Below are positions 17,735 to 26,277 of a stretch of 64,000 bases of DNA, one piece after another; the stretch's first letter is position 1; every line of letters starts with the position of its first letter. The translations under genes and the position numbers were made by a program. The stretch is from positions 2,460,501 through 2,524,500 of the forward strand of contig NZ_CP010535.1 in the NCBI RefSeq assembly GCF_001430825.1, in the 5' to 3' direction. This DNA is from Sediminicola sp. YIK13 (GTDB lineage: Bacteria > Bacteroidota > Bacteroidia > Flavobacteriales > Flavobacteriaceae). Below the pieces are notes generated by a model. It made no database searches, was not told where the DNA came from, and saw nothing but the letters and a program-made list of their open reading frames with translations.

Positions 17735-18384
17735 GAAATTTTGATATATAAATTAGAAGCTATTTGATTTGATATATGTTCCCTTCGATCCCCTATTTTA
17801 ATATAAAATGATTTGTCGAACTCTTCTTTTTCTAAAACCGTGATTACATCTCCCAAGGCAATTTTGTTTTTGTCCAAAAATTTTAAAAAAGCCGAAGAAG
17901 AATCTTTTACCCCTACACAAACCCCATTAGAATTAACGGGCACTTCACTGAGCAGTTTTCGATCGGCTGGCTGAAATATTCCGTTTTTGTCTGGAATAGG
18001 ATCACCATGTGGATCAAATTTTGGATGATTAAGGAAGGTATCCAACTTATCGATTAGCTTTTCACTTTTTATATGTTCTAATTGTTCGGCAATCTCATGA
18101 ACCTCATCCCATGAAAAGTCAAGTTTTTCAACCAAGAACACCTCCCATAGCCTATGTTTTCGGATTATTCCCAATGCCAATTTTACACCAAATTCCGATA
18201 AGGTGACTCCTTGATATTTCTTATAATGCACCAAGTCCTTTTCGGCCAATTTCTTTACCATGTCAGTGACCGAAGAAGGCTTGGTTTCCATCAGTTCGGC
18301 TATAGCGTTTGTAGATACGGCAACTGTGCCCTTATTCCCCAAATGAAAAATGGCCTTAATATGGTTCTCTTCCGAATGCGTCAT
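17731..18384 (-). CDS. DtxR/MntR family metal-dependent transcriptional repressor
   Basis: This encodes about 217 residues from the ATG at 18384; the TTG just before it is not needed. The wHTH occupies residues 1-65 (MTHSEENHIKAIFHL, STNAIAELMETKPSSVTDMVKKLAEKDLVHY, VTLSEFGVKLALGIIRKHRLWEVFLVEKL), followed by the dimer and metal region and a C-terminal FeoA/SH3-like domain (about 140-217). This three-domain form matches DtxR/IdeR/TroR more than the shorter MntR. It heads its own target operon, so autoregulation is likely, and the divergent TonB receptor shares the same control region. Confidence 0.92.
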   Translation of the reverse strand: MTHSEENHIKAIFHLGNKGTVAVSTNAIAELMETKPSSVTDMVKKLAEKDLVHYKKYQGVTLSEFGVKLALGIIRKHRLWEVFLVEKLDFSWDEVHEIAEQLEHIKSEKLIDKLDTFLNHPKFDPHGDPIPDKNGIFQPADRKLLSEVPVNSNGVCVGVKDSSSAFLKFLDKNKIALGDVITVLEKEEFDKSFYIKIGDRREHISNQIASNLYIKIS

Positions 18385-18400
18385 CAAATATTAATTTAAA

Positions 18401-18429
18401 CAAAAATACATTTTTATTAATAGAAACAA
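18401..18429 (-). promoter_or_regulatory. Promoter of the metal operon
   Basis: Minus-strand TTG (18427-18429), an 18-nt spacer and TATTTTTG (18401-18408) match the Bacteroidota consensus. The start codon of the regulator gene follows within about 20 bases. The TTTAG-N6-CTAAA repeat lies just upstream of the TTG element. Confidence 0.6.
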
Positions 18430-18432
18430 ATT

Positions 18433-18448
18433 TTTAGATTTGCCTAAA
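18433..18448. promoter_or_regulatory. Candidate DtxR/MntR operator between divergent metal genes
   Basis: This is the inverted repeat TTTAG-ATTTGC-CTAAA. DtxR/IdeR operators commonly have the form TTAGG..CTAA, so the fit is good. It overlaps a TAGATTTG -7 element (18435-18442) for the TonB receptor and lies next to the -33 element of the regulator gene, so a single bound repressor could shut both promoters. Confidence 0.55.
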
Positions 18449-18463
18449 TTTAATTTTTTCTAA

Positions 18464-20767
18464 ATGAAAAATATTTTTTTTACCTGTCTTTTCCTTTCTC
18501 TTTATTCTCTTTTTGCTCAAACTGGAACATTGGAGGGTAAGGTGATGTCGGATGGAGAGGCATTGCCATGGGCAACTATACAGCTCAAAAACTCCCAGAT
18601 TGGTACAACTACAGATGAATTGGGCAGATATAACCTAAAAGTACCATACGGCACATATTCCGTGGTATGCCAAAGTATAGGATACAAGTCCATAACAAAA
18701 GAGGTCACCATTACGAATCCCATGACAGTGACCTTGAACTTTCAACTAAAGGAAGATGTAATGGGTCTGGAACAGGTTGTTGTTACGGGTACTAAAACAG
18801 ACAAAAGGAGAACAGACTCCCCTGTGATCGTTAATTTAATCAATAGTAAAACCCTGGACAACGTAGTGGCAACCAATCTCTCAGAAGGCCTTCGATTTCA
18901 GCCTGGACTTCGGGTAGAAACCGATTGCCAAACCTGCAATTATACACAGCTCCGTATCAATGGACTCCAAGGAGGTTATTCGCAAATACTAATCAATGGG
19001 CGGCCCATCTTTAGCCCTTTAACCGGTTTATACGGCATGGAACAAATCCCTACCAATATGATAGAACGCATTGAAATAGTCCGTGGTGGTGTCTCAGCAC
19101 TTTATGGGTCCAGTGCTATTGGAGGGACCGTTAACGTAATTACAAAGATTCCCAGAGAAAACGATTATAGCATTACATATACCTATCAAAATCCGGGCAA
19201 CAACTCTAACGACCATCTTCTCGTAGGAAATACAACGGTCGTAAACACAGAAAGGAATGCCGGGGCCACCTTTTTCCTCAGCAAAAGGGACCGTGACACC
19301 TATGATCATAATGGTGATAATTTTTCAGAATTACCTCAGCTGAAAAACAATTCTTTTGGCGCCAACTTTTTTTACCTTCCTCAAAAGAACCAGAAACTAG
19401 AAGCTAGTATAAGCAGCATTAACGAATATAGGTACGGAGGGGAAATGGTCGACAAAGCCGCCCATCTGGCGCAACAGTCAGAAGAAAGGACGCATAATGT
19501 AATAATGGGAAGTCTTGATTATCAAATTAATTTTAACGAAGAGAAAAGTGCCCTCATATTATACTATGGGGGGCAACACACAAACAGAGATCATTACACG
19601 GGCATAATCCCAGATGACGAACCTGAGTTGAGCCAATTTATGGCTAATCCGCCTTATGGCATTTCCGACGTAACCACCCACCAGGGTGGTGCCCAATTTA
19701 ACCATAGGTTCAATGAATTTCTTGGAGGAACAACCGTAGTTACCATGGGCAGCGAATTTGTTTATGATGATGTTCTGGATATTATTGAAGCCTATAATTA
19801 CAAAATAGACCAGACAACGAGAAACCTTAGTGGTTTTGTACAGAATGATTGGGAAGTTACACCAGAATTGAATTTTCTCTCCGGATTTAGAATAGACCAA
19901 CACAACCTAGTTGATAGGACCATAATAAGTCCAAGACTCTCTTTATTGTACAAATGGAACAAGGAGACCCAATTTAGATTGGGATGGGGCACCGGCTTTA
20001 GGGCACCCCAAGCCTTTGACACCGATTTGCACATTGCCTTTGCAGGTGGCGGTATTTCGCGAATATCCCTTGCCGAGACCCTAGAGGAGGAACGCTCCAA
20101 TAGCTATACGGCATCCGTCAATTACGATAAGGCCAATGAACATTTTATTATAGGTTTTACCTTAGAAGGGTTCTACACCCATTTAAGAGATGCCTTTTAT
20201 CTTTTTCCCTTGGGGGAAGATCAATTTGGGGAACGATTCGAAAAAAGAAATGGAAGCGGTGCCACGGTGAAGGGCATCACTTTGGAAACAAGGGCTAATT
20301 TTGATTATTTGTTACAGATTGAAACAGGGCTTACCCTTCAATCGAGTCGATTTGACGATGCGGTAGAAAACATTGAAGGTTTGGAAGCAAAAAGAGAGTT
20401 CCTAAGAACCCCAAATAATTATGGTTACGCCACCCTTACCTACACCCCTACAAAAGCATTCAGCGCCAGCGCCAACTTAGTATATACCGGGCCCATGGAG
20501 TTGATCCATTTTGGTGGGGAAGGAACAGGACAGACCATTGATGAATACACCAGGTCTCCTTCTTTTACGGAATTGAGCCTAAGACTGGGGTACGATTTTG
20601 AATTCGAAAAAACCAAGACGGGCATAGAGGTATTTGGTGGGGTGAAAAATTTGACCAATGCCTATCAGGACGATTTCGATATCGGAAAAAACAGGGATAG
20701 TAATTACGTATACGGACCAGGAGCACCTAGGACCTTGTTTCTTGGAGTTAGATTTAAATCCTTATAA
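18464..20767 (+). CDS. TonB-dependent receptor, probably for metal or a metal chelate
   Basis: This 767-residue outer-membrane importer has a signal peptide to residue 19 (LYSLFAQ), then a carboxypeptidase-like domain (TLEGKVMSDGEALPWATIQLK, to about 97). A plug follows (EQVVVTGTKTDKRRTDSPV, then LRINGLQGGYSQILINGRPIFS and IERIEIVRGGVSALYGSSAIGGTVNVITK) and then a 22-strand-type barrel ending RTLFLGVRFKSL. The plug contains a CQTC pair (DCQTCNYTQ) that may form a disulphide or bind metal. The divergent MntR-type operon and shared operator argue for Mn, Zn or Fe or a chelate. The substrate is inferred. The thioredoxin-like gene follows after two bases. Confidence 0.9.
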   Translation: MKNIFFTCLFLSLYSLFAQTGTLEGKVMSDGEALPWATIQLKNSQIGTTTDELGRYNLKVPYGTYSVVCQSIGYKSITKEVTITNPMTVTLNFQLKEDVMGLEQVVVTGTKTDKRRTDSPVIVNLINSKTLDNVVATNLSEGLRFQPGLRVETDCQTCNYTQLRINGLQGGYSQILINGRPIFSPLTGLYGMEQIPTNMIERIEIVRGGVSALYGSSAIGGTVNVITKIPRENDYSITYTYQNPGNNSNDHLLVGNTTVVNTERNAGATFFLSKRDRDTYDHNGDNFSELPQLKNNSFGANFFYLPQKNQKLEASISSINEYRYGGEMVDKAAHLAQQSEERTHNVIMGSLDYQINFNEEKSALILYYGGQHTNRDHYTGIIPDDEPELSQFMANPPYGISDVTTHQGGAQFNHRFNEFLGGTTVVTMGSEFVYDDVLDIIEAYNYKIDQTTRNLSGFVQNDWEVTPELNFLSGFRIDQHNLVDRTIISPRLSLLYKWNKETQFRLGWGTGFRAPQAFDTDLHIAFAGGGISRISLAETLEEERSNSYTASVNYDKANEHFIIGFTLEGFYTHLRDAFYLFPLGEDQFGERFEKRNGSGATVKGITLETRANFDYLLQIETGLTLQSSRFDDAVENIEGLEAKREFLRTPNNYGYATLTYTPTKAFSASANLVYTGPMELIHFGGEGTGQTIDEYTRSPSFTELSLRLGYDFEFEKTKTGIEVFGGVKNLTNAYQDDFDIGKNRDSNYVYGPGAPRTLFLGVRFKSL

Positions 20768-20769
20768 TC

Positions 20770-21252
20770 ATGGGAAAGCAATTTACGTTCTTGGTAGTCA
20801 TTTCTCTTTTTACACTTACATCGGGCACTACCTATAGCCAAAGTAAGGATGAAATTCAATGGATCGGCTTTGAGCAGTTATATGATTCACTCAGCGTACA
20901 CCCAAAAAAAGTGTTCATCGATTTTTATGCAGATTGGTGCACCCCTTGCTTAAAAATGGATGAGGAAACTTTTAAGGACCAAAGGGTCATTCTCAAACTT
21001 AACAAGGACTACTACGCCGTAAAAATGGACGTAGAAACCACGGATACAATTGTTTTTGGCCAACAACGCTTTACCAACAAAAGGGTAAAGAGACGCAATC
21101 CCGTACATGACATCCCGCTTCTTTTGGCCAGCAGGAAAGATGCCCCATTTTCCCTGCCTGCCCTAGTAGTCATGGACTCGTCATTTACTGCACAAGCTCG
21201 CTACTTTCAATATTTGGATGCAGAACAATTGTTGTCTATCCTAGAAAAATAG
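20770..21252 (+). CDS. Exported thioredoxin-like protein
   Basis: This 160-residue protein has an N-terminal signal (MGKQFTFLVVISLFTLTSGTTYSQ) and a thioredoxin fold with active site WCTPC (Cys57, Cys60) in VFIDFYADWCTPCLKMDEETFKD. The DUF255/Thioredoxin_7-like subtype shows in the DEETFKDQRVI segment. It is predicted to reduce periplasmic disulphides. Its gene starts two bases after the TonB-receptor gene, so the two are co-transcribed. It may service the CQTC pair of the receptor plug or keep metal ligands reduced; that link is inference. Confidence 0.86.
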   Translation: MGKQFTFLVVISLFTLTSGTTYSQSKDEIQWIGFEQLYDSLSVHPKKVFIDFYADWCTPCLKMDEETFKDQRVILKLNKDYYAVKMDVETTDTIVFGQQRFTNKRVKRRNPVHDIPLLLASRKDAPFSLPALVVMDSSFTAQARYFQYLDAEQLLSILEK

Positions 21253-21392
21253 CCTTAGAGGGTTCATAATTTTTGTAATCCAAGGAAATGCAACTTCTAA
21301 CATTAGAATTTGTACTTTTGAGGGTGACCTGTAATAAGGATATACGATCAATATAAAACCTAGCTAATACCGTGTCGATAACAACCCCTTCC

Positions 21393-22535
21393 ATGGCAAC
21401 ATATGACTACATTATTATTGGGGCCGGAGCAGGCGGATTAATGCTTGCCGAAGCATTGGGGAAGGATCCATTTTTTAAAGAAAAATCCATCTTATTGTTG
21501 GATAAAGACTCCAAAAACAATAATGACAGGACTTGGTGCTTTTGGGAGAACGGCACAGGAGATTTTGATACCATCCTGCACAAAACATGGAACCACATCT
21601 ATTTTGGTGGCCCAACCTATGACGCAAAATTAAACATTGCTCCATATTCCTATAAAATGATCAGGGGTATTGATTTTTACTCCTCTTATAAGGCCAAAAT
21701 AGCTGCTCATCCCAATATAACCTTCAAAACGGATAGGGTGCTGCACATTGAAGACTTGAATAGGGAAGTTTTGGTTAAGACTGAAAATAGCACTTATTCT
21801 GCGAAAAAGGTATTTAACAGTATCTTGGATTACAAGGTCTTGAAAACACAGACCAAATACCCTTTATTACAGCAGCACTTTATTGGCTGGTTCGTAAAAA
21901 CGGAAAAACCCGTTTTTGATTTGGACCAGGCTACCTTTATGGATTTCTCCATTCCCCAAAAAGGGAATACCCGCTTTATGTACGTTTTACCGTTTTCAGA
22001 AACCGAAGCCTTGGTGGAGTATACCCTATTTTCCGAAAAATTGCTTCCTGAAGCCGAATATGAGGAGGCCATTGCTTCCTATTTAAAGGAAAAATTACAA
22101 TGTGGAACGTATTCAATTATAGAAAAAGAAAAAGGAAACATACCAATGACCTGTTTCGATTTTAATGTCTTTAACAGCAAGAACCTTCTCCATATAGGCA
22201 TGGCCGGTGGATGGGCAAAACCCAGTTCTGGGTACACATTTAGATACGCCTGGAAAAAGACCAAGCTCTTGGTTTCCTTCTTAAAAGAGGACAGACCACT
22301 ATATAAATTCACAAAGAAGGATAGATTTTGGTATTATGACCTGCTTTTACTGGATATCCTAGCTAATGACAATAGCAAAGGAGAATTAATTTTCGGACAG
22401 CTTTTTAAAAATAGATCTCCACAACTAATTTTTAAATTTCTTGATGAAGAAACAACCTTATGGGAGGAACTAAAAATTATTACGGCATGCCCCATTCCCG
22501 ACTTTACCAAAGCCCTATTAAGAAGGTTGTTTTAA
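21393..22535 (+). CDS. crtY: Lycopene cyclase (CrtY/CrtL type)
   Basis: This 380-residue FAD-dependent cyclase forms beta-rings of carotenoids. The dinucleotide-binding motif is IIIGAGAGG (residues 7-15), followed by the conserved NNDRTWCFWE (D-R-T-W-C-F-W) of the lycopene cyclase family. Further on are FMDFSIPQKG, FMYVLPFSETEALVEYTLFS and GMAGGWAKPSSGYTF. The ATG at 21393 is used; an in-frame GTG at 21372 adds only seven residues before the FAD fold. A TACTTTTG -7 candidate at 21313-21320 would give a leader of about 70 nt. Other crt genes are not in this window, so the pathway continues elsewhere; the convergent prenyl synthase supplies precursors. Confidence 0.92.
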   Translation: MATYDYIIIGAGAGGLMLAEALGKDPFFKEKSILLLDKDSKNNNDRTWCFWENGTGDFDTILHKTWNHIYFGGPTYDAKLNIAPYSYKMIRGIDFYSSYKAKIAAHPNITFKTDRVLHIEDLNREVLVKTENSTYSAKKVFNSILDYKVLKTQTKYPLLQQHFIGWFVKTEKPVFDLDQATFMDFSIPQKGNTRFMYVLPFSETEALVEYTLFSEKLLPEAEYEEAIASYLKEKLQCGTYSIIEKEKGNIPMTCFDFNVFNSKNLLHIGMAGGWAKPSSGYTFRYAWKKTKLLVSFLKEDRPLYKFTKKDRFWYYDLLLLDILANDNSKGELIFGQLFKNRSPQLIFKFLDEETTLWEELKIITACPIPDFTKALLRRLF

Positions 22536-22563
22536 GGAGGGCCAATTAAAATCTTATCAACCT

Positions 22564-23136
22564 ATGGTACAAACACGATTGGGGAATTCCTCTGATATTT
22601 CAGGGGTCCTTGAACTTCAAGGACAGAATCTATACAAATATCTGTCCGACGAAGAATTAATAAATGGGTTTGTGACCACCCCTTTTACCAAAGATCAAAT
22701 TGAGAAAATCATTGAGCAAAAAGGACTATTTGTATGTCTTAATGAACAAGGAACGGTGGTAGCCTATGTTTTTGCCGGGAGTTGGGACTATTTTTCACAG
22801 TGGGAAATATTCAATGTTATGACCTCGAGATTTCCCAACCTTCGCTTTGGCAATGTTCCAGTTACCACTGCAAACAGTTTTCAATACGGCCCTATATGCA
22901 TTCATAAGGACTATCGTGGCCAAGGGATTATCAATCGGATTTTTGAAGCCATGCGTCTCGTCTTTGTTGAGAAATATCCGATCAGTATCACTTTTATCAA
23001 TAAAATAAACGCAATTTCTGAAAGGGCACATACCCAAAAATTAGGATGGCAGATAGTAGATGAATTTGAATACAACGACAAGACCTATATTGCCCTTGCT
23101 TTTGATATGACCAAAAGCGTCATGAAAAAGAGTTGA
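22564..23136 (+). CDS. GNAT family N-acetyltransferase
   Basis: This 190-residue protein has the GNAT core: an N-terminal sensing helix, the central strand GTVVAYVFAGSWDYF, and the acetyl-CoA loop GPICIHKDYRGQGIINRIFEAM, which holds the motif A R/Q-x-x-G-x-G/A-like sequence YRGQGI. The C-terminal strand FEYNDKTYIALAFDM closes the fold. The acceptor is unknown. It follows the lycopene cyclase gene by 28 bases on the same strand, but a link to carotenoids is not supported by sequence. The convergent prenyl synthase gene ends 23 bases downstream. Confidence 0.87.
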   Translation: MVQTRLGNSSDISGVLELQGQNLYKYLSDEELINGFVTTPFTKDQIEKIIEQKGLFVCLNEQGTVVAYVFAGSWDYFSQWEIFNVMTSRFPNLRFGNVPVTTANSFQYGPICIHKDYRGQGIINRIFEAMRLVFVEKYPISITFINKINAISERAHTQKLGWQIVDEFEYNDKTYIALAFDMTKSVMKKS

Positions 23137-23159
23137 AGCGATTAAATTAATTTATACCT

Positions 23160-24134
23160 CTATACTTTTCGCTTCATGAGGCTTTCTCCAAAACGGTGGA
23201 GAATTTCTTTCTTTTCTGGAGAAATATCTAATTTATCCAAAATAGAAAATGCATTATTGGTGTATTTTTCAATTTCATCCTTGGTCTGTTGGGCAGCAGT
23301 ACTTTCCAAAAATATATCTTTTACGGTAGTGATCTTTGCTGTTGCATCCTTTGGCTTAATCGAAAACAAATGCGCCAATTCTTGGGCCTGTTGAGGCGTT
23401 ACCATTTCCAAGGACTTGAGGTACAAGAATGTTTTTTTATTTTCTATAATATCACCCCCTACCTGTTTCCCAAATGCCTTGGGATCACCAAAAGCGTCCA
23501 AATAATCATCTTGTAACTGAAATGCGATTCCCAAATACCTTCCGAATTCATATATAGCATACTGGGATTCCAAGGAAGCTCCTGCAATAATGGCGCCCAT
23601 TTTCATGGCAGCAGCAACCAGTACCGCTGTTTTATATTCAATCATTTTAATATATTCAGGGATCGTCACATCTTCCCTATCCTCAAAATCTACATCATAC
23701 TGTTGTCCCTCACAAACCTCCAATGCCGTTTTACTGAACAATTTTAAAAGGTCTTTGTAAACCTGTCCTTCATAACGTTCAAAATATTGGATGGCACTGA
23801 TGAGCATTGCATCTCCAGAAAGGATCCCCGTGTTTATATCCCACTTTTCATGAACTGTAATTTTTCCTCTTCGCAACGGGGCATCGTCCATGATATCGTC
23901 ATGAACCAATGAAAAATTATGAAAAACCTCCACCGCCAAGGCTGCATCCATGGCTTCCTTGTAATCTTTCCCAAAAATATCTGCTGTCATCAATGTCAGG
24001 ATAGGTCGCAAACGCTTACCCCCCAAGCCTAAAATATAGCTGATAGGAGCATATAAATTTTCAGGTTCTCTGGTAGTAGTTTTAGCCTCTAAATGATTGA
24101 TGAATTCTGAACGGTATTGATCTATGGTGAGCAT
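23160..24134 (-). CDS. Short-chain polyprenyl diphosphate synthase (FPP/GGPP type)
   Basis: This encodes about 324 residues from the ATG at 24134; a longer frame to 24182 lacks an ATG and adds a non-conserved piece. Both aspartate-rich motifs are present: DDIMDDAPLRRG (79-90) and QLQDDYLDAFGD (207-216), with substrate-binding GGKRLRP (38-44) and GDIIENKKTFLYLKS. The first motif is DDxxD without the two-residue insert of bacterial FPP synthases, which points to the GGPP-like group. Phe74, five residues before it, is a chain-length determinant position. Function as GGPP or FPP synthase is likely, in line with carotenoid synthesis nearby. A TATTTTTG -7 candidate lies on the minus strand at 24151-24158. 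Confidence 0.9.
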   Translation of the reverse strand: MLTIDQYRSEFINHLEAKTTTREPENLYAPISYILGLGGKRLRPILTLMTADIFGKDYKEAMDAALAVEVFHNFSLVHDDIMDDAPLRRGKITVHEKWDINTGILSGDAMLISAIQYFERYEGQVYKDLLKLFSKTALEVCEGQQYDVDFEDREDVTIPEYIKMIEYKTAVLVAAAMKMGAIIAGASLESQYAIYEFGRYLGIAFQLQDDYLDAFGDPKAFGKQVGGDIIENKKTFLYLKSLEMVTPQQAQELAHLFSIKPKDATAKITTVKDIFLESTAAQQTKDEIEKYTNNAFSILDKLDISPEKKEILHRFGESLMKRKV

Positions 24135-24242
24135 TAATGCAATTTTTCTCCAAAAATACGCCAAAACAATAAATTGACACATACTTAAGGGCGATTAAGA
24201 AGAGTGCCTTTCTATCGTTTTCTATAATTTCACGTGAAACTT

Positions 24243-24284
24243 TGGAAACTTTTTTTGTTTTTAAAGTTTCCACCACTATATTTG
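24243..24284 (+). promoter_or_regulatory. TetR operator overlapping the efflux operon promoter
   Basis: A perfect 10-bp inverted repeat TGGAAACTTT / AAAGTTTCCA flanks a 10-base spacer (24243-24272). Inside it TTTG (24254-24257) pairs, across 19 bases, with TATATTTG (24277-24284), a consensus Bacteroidota promoter. The tetR ATG at 24294 follows closely. This layout is what an autoregulated TetR repressor site would give. Confidence 0.72.
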
Positions 24285-24293
24285 CAGCCAATT

Positions 24294-24899
24294 ATGAGAG
24301 GAACTATCTTAGAAAAATCGTCTGAACTGTTCTTGAAACTAGGATTCAAGAGCGTCACCATGGATGATATTGCCCATGAAATGGGAATTTCCAAAAAGAC
24401 TATATACATCCATTTCAACAACAAGACCAATTTGGTCGAGGAATGTACCATGTACATTTTCCATAAAATAGCAGAAAATATCAACTGCATTAGGGATCTT
24501 AAAAAAAATCCCATTGAAGAACTTTACGAGATCAAAAAAATGGTCATGGTGCATTTGCATGACGAAAGGGGCTCTACAGAATATCAGTTACAGAAGTACT
24601 ACCCAAAAATTTTTATTGCCCTAAGAAAAAAGCAATTCCAGATCATGGAAGATTGCATTGTTGACAACATAAAAAAAGGAGTTGGAGAAGGGATTTACCG
24701 TGAAAACATCAACGTGGACTTTATAGGTAGGGTATACTTTTCTGGTGTTACCAGTCTAAAAGACCAGGAAATATTTCCGTCAGACCAATTTCCTATTAAC
24801 CTTCTAATGGACGATTTTTTGGAATACCACCTTCGGGGGATTGTCACCCCTAAGGGAAGGAAAATACTAAATGCTTTAATCAATTCAAATTACGAATAA
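24294..24899 (+). CDS. TetR family repressor of the adjacent efflux operon
   Basis: This encodes about 201 residues from the ATG at 24294; the region before it, readable to 24234, is the operator itself. The N-terminal TetR HTH is clear: RGTILEKSSELFLKLGFKSVTMDDIAHEMGISKKTIYIHFNNKTNLVEE. The C-terminal all-helical domain (about 60-201) would bind ligand and dimerise, and is not recognisable in detail. The stop codon abuts the ATG of the tolC-like gene, so it is first in an operon regulator-tolC-MFP-RND. Ligands may be bile-salt-like, hydrophobic or cationic drugs, which cannot be decided from sequence. Confidence 0.9.
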   Translation: MRGTILEKSSELFLKLGFKSVTMDDIAHEMGISKKTIYIHFNNKTNLVEECTMYIFHKIAENINCIRDLKKNPIEELYEIKKMVMVHLHDERGSTEYQLQKYYPKIFIALRKKQFQIMEDCIVDNIKKGVGEGIYRENINVDFIGRVYFSGVTSLKDQEIFPSDQFPINLLMDDFLEYHLRGIVTPKGRKILNALINSNYE

Positions 24900-26237
24900 A
24901 TGAAACAGTTTATACTAACGGCCTTTACCATAGGCCTAAGCTTCGCTTCATTTGCACAAGAGCAGGCAACCCCAAGCTTTTCACTTGAGGAAGCAGTGGC
25001 CTATGCCTTGGAAAATAATTACAAGGCGATTAATGCCAACAAAGACATTATAGATGCGCAAAAACAGAAATGGGAGACCATTGCTGGGGGACTTCCTCAA
25101 ATAGAAGGCGCAGTAAGTTACCAAAATCTGTTAAAGCAACCCGTATCCCTTATTCCAGCTGAGTTTTTTGGTGGAGAACCTGGTACATTCACTCCCATTA
25201 CCTTTGGCCAAGCACAAACGGCAAGTGCCACAGCCACGTTAAAACAACAGATTTTTGACGGGTCCTATATCGTCGGGGTACAGGCTTCAAAAGCATTTAT
25301 CAGTTACAGTGCCAACAATAAGGAAAAAACAGATCTTGAAGTTCGCAAGGCCGTGGTAGAGGCTTACGGCAATGTACTACTCGCCAGAGAAAGTGTTCTT
25401 ATCTTCGAAAAAAACAGAGAAACACTTAGCAAAAACCTTTACGAAACGAAAAAAATATATGAAAATGGCCTGGGAGACGAGGAGAGCGTAGACCAATTAC
25501 AGATCACCCTTTCATCCGTAGAGAACCAACTGCGCAATGCCCAACGTTTAGAGAAATTGACCCTTCAAATGTTGAATCTGGTGATGGGTCTGGACATATC
25601 AACACCTACTGTTTTAAAGGAAGATCTTGATAAACTTACCCAAAGAGAAATGGACCTAAGGTTATTGGATGAAGAGTTGACCATGGAAAACAATGTAGAT
25701 TATAAGTTGGCCTATAACCTGAACGAGCAACGCTTTTTTGAGCTGAAGTTGGCAAAAAGTAGAACTTTGCCCACCCTGAATGCTTTCATAAATTATGGCT
25801 CCACAGCATTTAGTGAGAACTTTGATTTTTTTAATGGGGAACAACAATGGTTCGATTCGTCGATTCTAGGGTTTGATCTTAGCATTCCCATTTTCAGTTC
25901 CTTTAAAAGAAATGCTTCTACTGCGAGGGCAAAAATTGCCCTTGATAAGGCCAAAAACCAGTTAGAAGAGTCCAAAGAAAATATCCGCCTTCAACTGGAA
26001 AATGCCAAAAGTGAATATCTTTTTTCCATTGAACAGTATGACACTTCTAAAGCAAATTTGGCCCTGGCAGAACGCATAGAACAAAAAAACCAGATCAAAT
26101 ACTTTGAGGGGTTGGCCTCGAGTTTTGAACTTAGACAGGCCCAAACACAATTGTATACAGCCCAGCAGGAATATCTGCAATCCATGGTAGGGGTTATCAA
26201 TAAGAAAACCGAACTGGAAACCATTATCAACAACTAA
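24900..26237 (+). CDS. TolC family outer-membrane efflux protein
   Basis: This 445-residue protein has a signal peptide to about residue 20 (SFASFAQ). The mature protein has the two-fold TolC repeat: FSLEEAVAYALENNYKAINANKDIIDAQKQKWET in the first half and YNLNEQRFFELKLAKSRTLPTLNAF with LSIPIFSSFKRNAST and LAERIEQKNQIKYFEGLASSFELRQAQ in the second. It would form the trimeric channel through the outer membrane. The gene abuts tetR and precedes the adaptor gene by 40 bases. Confidence 0.94.
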   Translation: MKQFILTAFTIGLSFASFAQEQATPSFSLEEAVAYALENNYKAINANKDIIDAQKQKWETIAGGLPQIEGAVSYQNLLKQPVSLIPAEFFGGEPGTFTPITFGQAQTASATATLKQQIFDGSYIVGVQASKAFISYSANNKEKTDLEVRKAVVEAYGNVLLARESVLIFEKNRETLSKNLYETKKIYENGLGDEESVDQLQITLSSVENQLRNAQRLEKLTLQMLNLVMGLDISTPTVLKEDLDKLTQREMDLRLLDEELTMENNVDYKLAYNLNEQRFFELKLAKSRTLPTLNAFINYGSTAFSENFDFFNGEQQWFDSSILGFDLSIPIFSSFKRNASTARAKIALDKAKNQLEESKENIRLQLENAKSEYLFSIEQYDTSKANLALAERIEQKNQIKYFEGLASSFELRQAQTQLYTAQQEYLQSMVGVINKKTELETIINN

Positions 26238-26277
26238 TAAATCAATCAAAAAATACCTATTTATAATACAATTCAAA

